Shown here: piece by piece, positions 1 to 5,989 of the stretch
Layout of the letters: each line of letters starts with the position of its first letter
Position numbering within the stretch: the first letter of the stretch is position 1
Assembly: GCA_022705365.1 (NCBI GenBank)
Contig: JAKJEP010000224.1
Coordinates: 1-5,989, forward strand
Reading direction: 5' to 3'
Source of the DNA: Planctomycetota bacterium
Lineage (GTDB): Bacteria; Planctomycetota; Phycisphaerae; Sedimentisphaerales; SM23-30
Length of the DNA stretch: 5,989 bases
Program-made: the position numbers and the translations under genes
The notes under the pieces: generated by a model
The model's database searches: none
What the model was told of the DNA's origin: nothing
The model's input: only the letters and a program-made list of their open reading frames with translations

Positions 1-850
1 ATTCCGCCTGCAGCACCGCCTCCAGCTTATCCGGCAGCACCCCCAGCAGCTTACAGTTTTTCCCTTGTGCCTTTGCGCCGATATTCTGGATGGTCCTATC
101 GAGCCGTTCCTGTACTAAGTCAGAGACAATAAGGACCCGGGGACCAAAACGCAGCGCCAGCTCCGCGTGCATCCGGCCCATTGCCCCCGCCCCGATCACC
201 ACCGCTACTCCGCCCGGTAAAAATCCCAGTTGCGGCTTACGTTCGACATGAGGATTCTCTTTAATAATATGATAGTTCCGCTGCTGCGCTGAAAAAATGC
301 AGCTTATGGGTTCCGCCATCGAAACCGCAAAATACGGCATCCCCTCCTCCGGCAGCGGCAAAAGACACTGCGCCTGCAGCACCTCCTCCTGCACCCGGAT
401 ATACTGGGCCAGATGCCCGCCTAGCGTATAACCTACCGCACATTTGTGCATCGTTTGCCCCTGATTCTTATACCGTTCCCGATAGAGTATAGGATCGGAA
501 TCCACCGCCGGCTGGATGGCAAACCGCTGACCGGCGTGGTACTTCCCCTGCAGGTGCTCTCCTACCTTCACAATAGTAATCGCCCCTTCATCGCCCAGAA
601 TAACCGGCCATTTTTTCATATCCCAGCCGTTGATAAACGTATGGTCCGGTCCCTGGTCAATCAGCTTGAGTATGCTCGTGCAGACCCCGGCGGCATCCAC
701 CCGCGCCAAAAGCTGATCCGGACCGACATCAGGCACCGGAACTTCCGCCACCTTCAGATTCTCAAATCCCCTCCCGCAGGCTATCACCGCCTGCATGGTG
801 GCTGGGATACCCTGCTCAGCCAGCCGGGCAAAATCATCATATCGGGTCAT
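1..850 (-). CDS. Zinc-type medium-chain dehydrogenase, sorbose-1-phosphate reductase/polyol dehydrogenase-like (3' end outside window)
   Basis: This is a probable NAD(P)-dependent oxidoreductase of a sugar, polyol or sugar phosphate. From ATG at 850 the frame stays open for 283 codons to the window edge, so the C-terminus is missing. The N-terminal catalytic domain contains C57 in AGVCTSILK, the usual position of the first catalytic-zinc ligand, then GDEGA at 86-90 and E180 in SMAEPIS, matching the EP motif of the sorbitol dehydrogenase branch. A Rossmann nucleotide-binding motif, VVIGAGAMG, lies at 217-225. The four-cysteine structural-zinc lobe of classical alcohol dehydrogenases is absent. 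Position 87 is Asp where the family signature usually has His. The start is supported by AGGAG at 859-863, eight bases before ATG. It lies 22 nt after the kinase stop, so it is probably co-transcribed. Assignment to the superfamily is firm. The sorbose-1-phosphate-reductase-like label rests on remembered family resemblance, and the substrate is unknown. Confidence 0.86.
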   Translation of the reverse strand, partial: MTRYDDFARLAEQGIPATMQAVIACGRGFENLKVAEVPVPDVGPDQLLARVDAAGVCTSILKLIDQGPDHTFINGWDMKKWPVILGDEGAITIVKVGEHLQGKYHAGQRFAIQPAVDSDPILYRERYKNQGQTMHKCAVGYTLGGHLAQYIRVQEEVLQAQCLLPLPEEGMPYFAVSMAEPISCIFSAQQRNYHIIKENPHVERKPQLGFLPGGVAVVIGAGAMGRMHAELALRFGPRVLIVSDLVQERLDRTIQNIGAKAQGKNCKLLGVLPDKLEAVLQAE

Positions 851-858
851 GGTCTAAA

Positions 859-863
859 CTCCT
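859..863 (-). promoter_or_regulatory. Ribosome binding site of the dehydrogenase gene
   Basis: The minus strand reads AGGAG, eight bases before the ATG at 850, inside the 22-nt gap after the kinase stop codon. It fixes the start of a frame that is otherwise defined only by being open to the window edge. Confidence 0.7.
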
Positions 864-872
864 GTCGAATTA

Positions 873-2069
873 TTAAATCGATTGCAATAATTCCTCAAAA
901 CTCCCGAAGGTTTTCCGGGATCGAATCACCCCCAGCATCTGCTCATAGGATTGGATATACTGGTAGCGGGCCTGCAGCGGGGCCTTGATATACAGAGACG
1001 CAAACAGATTTCCCATCTGGATGGCTTCGGTAAAGTCCATTCGTCCGGTTTTAAATTCTTCGATATTCCGGGCTACGTAGGTAATCACACCGGCCCGAAA
1101 CGAATCCCCCGCCCCCACCAGGTCGATCACCTCCCCCAGTAGAAACCGGGACCGCACTTTGCCGGCCGCCGAACAGACACCATCCGGCAGACGGTGCTTC
1201 TCATACGCCCCATCCTTTACTGTCACGCCAAAAAAACGGCAGCGGCGATCCTCGCCCCAGAACCGCTCCGCCGCAAAATCAAGAAAATGGACAATGGCAT
1301 CCTCTGCCTTCCCCTCCGCCCTTCGACCGGCCCGCCCCAGGGTGTTCTGAATCATCTGCGCCTCATCCGCGGAGGTAAAAAAGATATCCAACTGCGGCAG
1401 CAGCGGCTCCAGCAGCTTGTATTCCGGCACCGCCGCCCCCGACCGGATCAGCTTCTCCGGCTCGCGCGTCAGTGTGTGGCTGTCCGCAATCGTTACGATT
1501 CCCCTGTCTTTGCACCACCGCATAAAATCCGCCAGGTTCCTCCCCCCATTGGCGTCCCCCCCGTCAGAAAGCCCCGAATACATATAATACACAATGCGGG
1601 GCTTCAGCTTCTCGACCGACTCCCGGTAATCGCCAAAATTGATATCATTATTGGCATTGGGAAAATAGGCAATCCCGCCCCGTTCCTTATTCCCCTTGTC
1701 ATACACAAAGGTAATCCCGGTCCCCAGCGTCGGATGTATCCGGGTTTGGGACATATCCACCTGATTGGCCGTCATGGCATCATAGAACATCCGCCCGACC
1801 GCGTCCAGCCCGCCGAATTCCCCTTTCCCCAGGTTCACCGCCACCGCCGCCTGCAAACCGGCCCGGGCCGCCAGCGGCGCGGTATTCCCCGGCCCCCCGG
1901 CGGTAGCCATTCCCTTCGCGATCCAGTCCCGGTACTGCTGCTGGGAATAGCCCGGCATATCTTGTGTCTTACACTTGGCCAGGCCGCCGGGACCGGCCAG
2001 CTCTTCCGTAAACGCAAACTCGCTGCTGCGAAAATCCGCCACCGCGGTATTGAAAATCAGAATATCCAT
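873..2069 (-). CDS. PfkB-family carbohydrate kinase
   Basis: This is a cytoplasmic ATP-dependent kinase of the ribokinase/PfkB fold, which phosphorylates a sugar or sugar-derived alcohol. The C-terminal PfkB signature is clear: DLVGAGDSFRAGV at 316-328, with the GAGD aspartate D322 as catalytic base and the anion hole beside it. The N-terminal glycine motif is AGGPGNTAPLAARAGL at 57-72. I prefer ATG at 2069 (398 residues) over GTG at 2078, because GAGGTG lies six bases before this ATG and overlaps the GTG. At 398 residues it is longer than the roughly 300-340 usual for the family; extra material appears near 15-50 and 245-275. It begins 30 nt after the mannosidase stop and ends 22 nt before the dehydrogenase start, which fits an operon. 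The family call is secure. The substrate is unknown; a hexose, a keto-sugar acid or a mannosidase product are all possible. Confidence 0.93.
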   Translation of the reverse strand: MDILIFNTAVADFRSSEFAFTEELAGPGGLAKCKTQDMPGYSQQQYRDWIAKGMATAGGPGNTAPLAARAGLQAAVAVNLGKGEFGGLDAVGRMFYDAMTANQVDMSQTRIHPTLGTGITFVYDKGNKERGGIAYFPNANNDINFGDYRESVEKLKPRIVYYMYSGLSDGGDANGGRNLADFMRWCKDRGIVTIADSHTLTREPEKLIRSGAAVPEYKLLEPLLPQLDIFFTSADEAQMIQNTLGRAGRRAEGKAEDAIVHFLDFAAERFWGEDRRCRFFGVTVKDGAYEKHRLPDGVCSAAGKVRSRFLLGEVIDLVGAGDSFRAGVITYVARNIEEFKTGRMDFTEAIQMGNLFASLYIKAPLQARYQYIQSYEQMLGVIRSRKTFGSFEELLQSI

Positions 2070-2075
2070 ACCAGA

Positions 2076-2081
2076 CACCTC
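2076..2081 (-). promoter_or_regulatory. Ribosome binding site deciding the kinase start
   Basis: The minus strand reads GAGGTG, followed by six bases and then ATG at 2069. The alternative in-frame GTG at 2078 lies inside this sequence and has no comparable site of its own, so the ATG is the likelier start. Confidence 0.65.
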
Positions 2082-2099
2082 ATAGTGGATGAAACGCTC

Positions 2100-3947
2100 C
2101 TATTTTTCCAACAAATTAGTCTGGATGATTGTACCGGCGGCAGGATTCACTTTCAAGGTTTTGATTTCATACGGCCCCAGGTTCACCTTTTTACTCTTCC
2201 GCACTAGCGGCAACCGCAACACCGTGGACCGTTTTTTCCCCGTCGTTTCATGCAGACGGATCACCATCTGCCGGCCCCGCTCCGACTGCTTCACCGCACT
2301 CACCTGCACCGCGGGACTGTCTATCAACACCGCCGGTTTGGGCTTGACGCCGCCGCCCTCCGGAAAAAAGGACAATGCGAATGGTTTTTCATTCCTGGCC
2401 TGGGCCTCGAAGCTGACCTCTTCCAGCCGCCGGTTTTTCCGGCCGGCATTAATATAAAACCGAAATACATGCTCTCCCTGGTCCATCCGCGGCACAAAAT
2501 AATCCTGCGGCGCCCACGGCCGCTCACCCACCGGACCGCAGGAATACGCCGGGGATCGCAGCAGCGTCAGCCGCATTGCCGCCGGCGTAAAGTCAAACGA
2601 ATACGTGCCTTCATTGATGCAGGTCAACGCAACCTTTTGCTTGCGATCCACCGCCGCCACCCACTTCTGCGCGGCAATCTCGCCGCCGTCGCCAGGGAAC
2701 TCCTCCACTCCATAGGCAACCTGCCCCAGATACTTCCAGTCGGAACTGGTCAAAGGAATCGCCAGCTTCAGCATCTGGTCTTTCTGCTGCCAGAATACCC
2801 GGGTCTCAATCCCCACCTCCGTACCGGCCTTCGGCAGAATATACCGCTGGCACACAAACGAATGCTCATACCCAAACAGCGCCTCGATCACGCTGCGCAC
2901 CGGCCCGTCTTCCACCACCCGAACGGCACCGATCCTGCCCTGCCCGCCGGCGAACTGCCCCGCCGCCGCCGGGTCCAGCAGCTTGAATCGCCCCGCCGCC
3001 TTATTGTAATTCTTGGTATCCATCCCCCAGGAATCCTCGTTGTCCTGCATGACATACAACCCAAAGGCGTTCTTTTGGCAGTAGTGGATTCCCTCCACGC
3101 AGAATTTATCCACCCGCCCCGTACGGGCGTTAATTACAATATCCAACTGGTTGGTTTTAAAACGAATGGTTCCCTTCCGCGCCTTCAATACCGGCGGCTT
3201 CCTGGCCGGCAGCACCTTCATTCGGCAATCAAACCGGCTCATCTGCCCCGCCTCCAGCTCCGCCGCAAACACCACCCGCTTCCGCCAATCGACTTTGTGC
3301 AGACTGCTGGCCTCATGTTCCACCTGCGTCGGCAGCGGCCGGCCATCCTGGTAAACCTGCACATCGGTGAACTGGTTCCAGAACTTCGCATCCGCCAGAT
3401 TAAACTCGCACTCCACCTGCTGCCGGACCTTACCGGGATGCGGATTATACACCAGGATCGGAATCTCTCCCTCTGTGGCCTGCTTCTGCCCGCTCGACAG
3501 CTTCAAAAACGCCTCCACCTTGATCCGCGCAAGAATCGTCAAACCATGCGCTATGGTCTGGAGGCAATCCTGCTCCGCCGGCGGAATCGAACTGCCCGGC
3601 AGAATATCGTGAAACTCCACAAACAGCAAATCCTTCAGCGCCTCCTCCAGCTCCGCCTGGGGATATTTCATCAAACCCTGGAATGCCGCCGCCGCAGCCA
3701 TTTTCTCCGTTAGAAAATATTCATTCTCCAACTGCCGAAACTGCTTCTTCAGCCGCGCCATCGAGGAATAACAACCTGTTGCCCAGCGATTGAGGCTTTT
3801 GGCCACCCGCGGCAGAGGTTGCGCACTCCGTTTCAACTCCTGAAAATACGCCTGCGGCGTCGAATGCCGGATGCCCACCTCCGGCCGCTGCTGGATCAAC
3901 CGGGCAATGTCCCGCAAATCCTTGCGTGAGGCCCACCCCCCAGGGAA
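2100..3947 (-). CDS. GH38 alpha-mannosidase, C-terminal fragment
   Basis: This frame opens directly after a TGA at 3948-3950 and runs to TAG at 2100-2102. Family similarity begins at SRKDLRDIARL (about 3929). A possible internal initiation codon is TTG at 3917, but no properly spaced Shine-Dalgarno sequence precedes it. The fragment carries the rest of the catalytic domain, the helical middle domain, EFHDILPGSSI (near 3612) with the histidine expected to bind zinc, and the C-terminal beta domains. It lacks the HxD zinc pair and the nucleophile aspartate, so it cannot be a mannosidase alone. The frame is intact for over 600 codons, which suggests the break is recent or artefactual. Confidence 0.8.
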   Translation of the reverse strand, partial: FPGGWASRKDLRDIARLIQQRPEVGIRHSTPQAYFQELKRSAQPLPRVAKSLNRWATGCYSSMARLKKQFRQLENEYFLTEKMAAAAAFQGLMKYPQAELEEALKDLLFVEFHDILPGSSIPPAEQDCLQTIAHGLTILARIKVEAFLKLSSGQKQATEGEIPILVYNPHPGKVRQQVECEFNLADAKFWNQFTDVQVYQDGRPLPTQVEHEASSLHKVDWRKRVVFAAELEAGQMSRFDCRMKVLPARKPPVLKARKGTIRFKTNQLDIVINARTGRVDKFCVEGIHYCQKNAFGLYVMQDNEDSWGMDTKNYNKAAGRFKLLDPAAAGQFAGGQGRIGAVRVVEDGPVRSVIEALFGYEHSFVCQRYILPKAGTEVGIETRVFWQQKDQMLKLAIPLTSSDWKYLGQVAYGVEEFPGDGGEIAAQKWVAAVDRKQKVALTCINEGTYSFDFTPAAMRLTLLRSPAYSCGPVGERPWAPQDYFVPRMDQGEHVFRFYINAGRKNRRLEEVSFEAQARNEKPFALSFFPEGGGVKPKPAVLIDSPAVQVSAVKQSERGRQMVIRLHETTGKKRSTVLRLPLVRKSKKVNLGPYEIKTLKVNPAAGTIIQTNLLEK

Positions 3948-4575
3948 TCAAAAGATTCGTCGCCCCTTCATGCCCGTCGATCCATCGCTCGATTTTCTCG
4001 GTCGCCCTGCCCAGCGGACTGTTATACAGTTCATGGTTGAAACTAAACCGGTGGGCCAGAATCTCACTGCCGTCAAATCCGACCCACACGAAATCCTTCG
4101 CCGGCAGCTCGCAATCCCGCTGGTACGGCCGGCCGCACAGGTACGAATCATACCCGGCCCGCGCCATAATCTGCACCAGGCCCCGGCTATGGCCGAACGG
4201 ATCAAAATTGATCGCCGTCTTCACCTCCACCCCGAATTTTTCTTTAAAGTAGGTCTTCCCCGCCAGAATCTGCCGCACAAACGATTCCCCCGCCGGCATG
4301 TTGCAATCCGGCTGCAAATACCAGCCGCCCATGATGTTCCACCGCTTCTGCCGGACCAGTTTCTGGATCTTCCGAAACAGCGGCGGATCATGCTTCTCAA
4401 TCCATTCATACAATAACGACTCATTGTGATTGAAAACAAATCCGTCAAATTCCTCACAAAACCGCGCCGCCGTCCGGAACGTCGAAATCGTTTCCGCCAG
4501 CCCTTCCTGCCACTGCCACAGCCACACCGGATCCAGGTGCGCGTTGCATACCAGAAAAACCTTCTTCGCTGTCAT
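3721..4575 (-). CDS. GH38 alpha-mannosidase, N-terminal fragment
   Basis: This open frame of 284 codons starts at ATG 4575. A weak AAGGG lies ten bases upstream and overlaps the end of the regulator gene. Residues 1-215 are a good GH38 catalytic-domain beginning: H13 and D15 of the zinc site, GGWYLQPDCNMPAGES at 83-98, and nucleophile region NFDPFGHS at 123-130. The last 69 residues, after GVG at 213-215, are out of frame and look unrelated to the family. The product would lack the late zinc-ligand histidine, the helical middle domain and all C-terminal domains, so it is unlikely to be an active enzyme. Confidence 0.8.
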   Translation of the reverse strand: MTAKKVFLVCNAHLDPVWLWQWQEGLAETISTFRTAARFCEEFDGFVFNHNESLLYEWIEKHDPPLFRKIQKLVRQKRWNIMGGWYLQPDCNMPAGESFVRQILAGKTYFKEKFGVEVKTAINFDPFGHSRGLVQIMARAGYDSYLCGRPYQRDCELPAKDFVWVGFDGSEILAHRFSFNHELYNSPLGRATEKIERWIDGHEGATNLLIPWGVGLTQGFAGHCPVDPAAAGGGHPAFDAAGVFSGVETECATSAAGGQKPQSLGNRLLFLDGAAEEAVSAVGE

Positions 4576-4588
4576 AGACTACGTACCC

Positions 4589-5746
4589 TTATGAATGTAT
4601 TGCCTTATTTTTCCCGACACTGCTCATCCGTATATGCAGCTCGGTAGGAATCAAAATCCGTTTCACGCCGGAACTGTACTTGACCATCTGCTCGTGAAGC
4701 AGTTTCGCCCCCTCGTACCCCACCTTGGTCGAATTCTGCTCCACACTGGTCAGCTTCACGGGCAAAATTTCACACAAAGGTGAATTGCCGAAACCAATAA
4801 TAAAAATATCTCTTCCCACCTTCAGGCCCACCTCTTCGGCGGCCAGATATACTTCCCGGGCCATCTGATCGTCCCCTGCCAGAATCGAAAATGGCCTTTC
4901 CGGAATACGCTGGAATGCCGTCTTCGCCGCCTGGGTAATCAGTTTCGGATCTTTGGGAAAATTCTGGTACACATCCGCCTCCGTATAGGGAAACGGCAAA
5001 GTATAGCGATCCTCCTCGCAATAATTATATTCCCGCATCGCCTCATGCCATCCGCAGTACCAGTTCTGCACTGAGCTGGGCTGCTTCGTATAGCCGAAAT
5101 AGTAAACCGGGCAGCTATGCTGCTCCAGAAGATGCCGCGTGGCTTTATACGCCCCGCCAAAATGATCCGACATCACGCTGCTGACCGGAACCTCCCCCAG
5201 ATCCCGATCAATCAGCACCACATAAACGCCCTGCCGGATGGCAACATTCACCGCCTCCACATACGCAGGTAAAATATACGGCATAATCAGCAAGCCCCCC
5301 ACCTGCGGACCCGGATTGCGGATCGCTTCCACGCTGCTCTGATGACAATTCTGCGCATCCACCTCAATCAAATGGATCTTTTCTTCCGCGGCATATCGAT
5401 GGATCCCTTCCGACAGCGATAGACAAAAGGCATTGGAGCCGGGCCGGATAAACATAATCGCCGTCCGGATGGCTGACGGAATGGTCTCCGGTTTTTCCAG
5501 AATATAACCCCGATTGGGATTATAAAGCAAAACGCCATCCTTCACCAGCGTAGTGAAAGCCTGCCGAACCGTGCGGTAATTCACATGTAACTGATTCGCC
5601 AGATAGCTGGCCGACGGCAGGGTATCCCCAGCCTTCATATTCCCTTTTTGTATCATATTTATGATTTCATGGCGAATCTGTTTGTATAAAGGCTGCTGCT
5701 TTCCAGTCTTTTTATCCAGCTCAATACTTCGTACCAAATAACTCAT
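4589..5746 (-). CDS. GntR-family transcriptional regulator with LacI-like sensor domain
   Basis: This is a 385-residue DNA-binding regulator with the domain order of the AraR group. Residues about 17-84 are a GntR winged helix: PLYKQIRHEI at 19-28, then AGDTLPSASYLANQL at 39-53 and NYRTVRQAFTTLVKDG at 56-71, the recognition-helix region. Residues about 93-376 are a periplasmic-binding-protein-like effector domain as in LacI. Supporting motifs are VVLIDRDL at 176-183, SDHFGGAYKATRHLLE at 193-208, AGDDQMAREVYLAAEEVG at 290-307, IIGFGN at 316-321, LTSVEQNSTKVGYEGAKLL at 332-350 and IPTELHIRMSS at 366-376. ATG at 5746 follows AGGTA at modest spacing. It is first in the cluster and 13 nt from the mannosidase, so it probably controls this operon, itself included, in response to a sugar or glycoside ligand. 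That role is inferred from family and position. Confidence 0.94.
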   Translation of the reverse strand: MSYLVRSIELDKKTGKQQPLYKQIRHEIINMIQKGNMKAGDTLPSASYLANQLHVNYRTVRQAFTTLVKDGVLLYNPNRGYILEKPETIPSAIRTAIMFIRPGSNAFCLSLSEGIHRYAAEEKIHLIEVDAQNCHQSSVEAIRNPGPQVGGLLIMPYILPAYVEAVNVAIRQGVYVVLIDRDLGEVPVSSVMSDHFGGAYKATRHLLEQHSCPVYYFGYTKQPSSVQNWYCGWHEAMREYNYCEEDRYTLPFPYTEADVYQNFPKDPKLITQAAKTAFQRIPERPFSILAGDDQMAREVYLAAEEVGLKVGRDIFIIGFGNSPLCEILPVKLTSVEQNSTKVGYEGAKLLHEQMVKYSSGVKRILIPTELHIRMSSVGKNKAIHS

Positions 5747-5820
5747 AATCGCTTTACCTGTAATGATTTAACCAAAATCCGCTCACCCACTTCCCATCCC
5801 CCGGCTTCGTATCCTTCCAT

Positions 5821-5900
5821 ACAATCAATATCTTACCTATATACAAAATAAATGCAATAATATAACAGATATTTTTACATTTTTATCACTATTTACCCCC
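5821..5900 (-). promoter_or_regulatory. Probable promoter/operator region of the cluster
   Basis: This is the most AT-rich stretch of an otherwise GC-rich window, directly upstream of the first gene. On the minus strand a TTGCAT (5852-5857) and a TAAGAT (5830-5835) are separated by 16 bases, a partial match to sigma-70-type -35 and -10 boxes. A second -10-like TATATT lies at 5859-5864. A 7-bp inverted repeat (AATATCT at 5827-5833 and AGATATT at 5867-5873) flanks these elements and could be an operator. The regional call is reasonable; the exact boxes are weak and could be chance in AT-rich DNA. Confidence 0.4.
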
Positions 5901-5919
5901 GGAATTACTGCAAAATTCC
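5901..5919. repeat. Short inverted repeat (6-bp arms, 7-base loop)
   Basis: GGAATT and AATTCC form a perfect 6-bp palindromic pair around a 7-base centre, between the putative promoter and the end of the preceding reading frame. It could be a protein-binding site or a weak hairpin. No T-run follows on either strand, so it is not a standard intrinsic terminator. Confidence 0.3.
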
Positions 5920-5950
5920 ACAAAAGGCGGTCCCCTTCTGGATACCCCCT

Positions 5951-5989
5951 TCAGATCATCAGCTTGCTCAGGCCCACGATAATCACCGA
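5951..5989 (-). CDS. Possible C-terminal end of an upstream hydrophobic protein (partial)
   Basis: The last 39 bases read, on the minus strand, as SVIIVGLSKLMI followed by TGA. The strand and spacing suit the end of a preceding gene in the same direction. The hydrophobic composition would suit the last segment of a membrane protein such as a transporter, but twelve residues cannot identify a family and chance is possible. Confidence 0.3.
   Translation of the reverse strand, partial: SVIIVGLSKLMI

Larger units (their letters stand above)
2100..4575 (-). pseudogene. GH38 alpha-mannosidase, frameshifted (whole locus)
   Basis: The locus encodes a retaining alpha-mannosidase of glycoside hydrolase family 38 in two frames. 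The first gives residues 1-215 from ATG at 4575. The second continues from about 3929 to TAG at 2100-2102, making about 825 residues together, a normal length for bacterial members. Seen in order are the zinc-binding AHLDPVW (H13, D15), INFDPFGHS with likely nucleophile D125, the three-helix middle domain (GCYSSMARLKKQ), EFHDILPGSSI with the conserved late histidine, then the beta-rich C-terminal domains. The break lies at 3926-3942, in LIPWGVG followed out of frame by SRKDLRDI. Relatives, as I recall, read GNHGGGPSRKDL here, so about 17 nt seem lost. There is no signal peptide, so the enzyme would be cytoplasmic. It starts 13 nt after the regulator stop. A decayed gene and an assembly error both explain the data. 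Confidence 0.85.

Noticed and set aside
261..443. 60-codon minus-strand open frame inside the dehydrogenase
   Set aside because: It is an out-of-frame reading, Gly/Ala-rich, within the dehydrogenase frame that is open from 850 to the window edge.
446..988. 180-codon plus-strand open frame
   Set aside because: It spans the antisense of the dehydrogenase, the intergenic gap and the kinase end, with no domain or ribosome binding site support.
1194..2207. 337-codon plus-strand open frame opposite the kinase
   Set aside because: It is antisense to the PfkB gene, has no family resemblance, and has the same biased composition as other shadows.
2250..3713. 487-codon plus-strand open frame opposite the mannosidase
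   Set aside because: It is rich in His, Arg, Leu and Pro with no recognisable domain, and lies wholly antisense to a clear GH38 gene. It is a composition shadow of GC-rich codons.
3931..3945. Programmed ribosomal frameshift in the mannosidase
   Set aside because: The G-run resembles a slippery site, but joining the halves needs a +1 (or -2) shift rather than the common -1, and the joined product would still lack the conserved glycine-rich loop. A deletion or assembly error is simpler.
5925..5950. Intrinsic terminator after the upstream partial frame
   Set aside because: AAGG and CCTT arms followed by a short T-run are present on the minus strand, but the stem is only four pairs with an internal mismatch, too weak to call.

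Overview
The window reads as one co-directional gene cluster, entirely on the minus strand, with about 200 nt of intergenic DNA at its upstream (right-hand) end. In transcription order it holds: a possible last few codons of an upstream hydrophobic protein (5951-5989); an AT-rich intergenic region likely to carry the cluster promoter; a GntR-type regulator with a LacI-like sugar-sensing domain (4589-5746); a glycoside hydrolase family 38 (GH38) alpha-mannosidase gene broken by a frameshift (2100-4575); a PfkB-family carbohydrate kinase (873-2069); and a medium-chain dehydrogenase resembling L-sorbose-1-phosphate reductase and other polyol dehydrogenases, cut by the window edge (1-850). Gaps between genes are 13, 30 and 22 nt, each later gene has a Shine-Dalgarno-like sequence, and no terminator is visible between them, so an operon is likely.

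How the genes could work together (inference): the regulator senses a sugar or glycoside, the mannosidase hydrolyses an alpha-mannoside in the cytoplasm (it has no signal peptide), and the kinase and dehydrogenase process the released sugar or aglycone. This kinase-dehydrogenase pairing with a GH38 enzyme does not match a pathway I can name with confidence. The exact substrates cannot be read from the sequence.

The organism is a bacterium of moderately high GC content that uses Shine-Dalgarno starts and encodes cytoplasmic glycoside catabolism. Regulators with a GntR head and a LacI-like body, and cytoplasmic GH38 enzymes of this type, are familiar from Firmicutes and from carbohydrate-degrading members of the Planctomycetes-Verrucomicrobia-Lentisphaerae group. 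I cannot choose between these from sequence alone.

The most notable feature is the mannosidase frameshift. It falls exactly at a glycine-rich conserved loop, where about 17 nt appear to be missing relative to the family motif as I remember it. Either the gene is a recent pseudogene or the assembly is wrong there. I found no RNA genes, CRISPR arrays, insertion sequences or attachment sites. The long plus-strand open frames are antisense shadows of the minus-strand genes.
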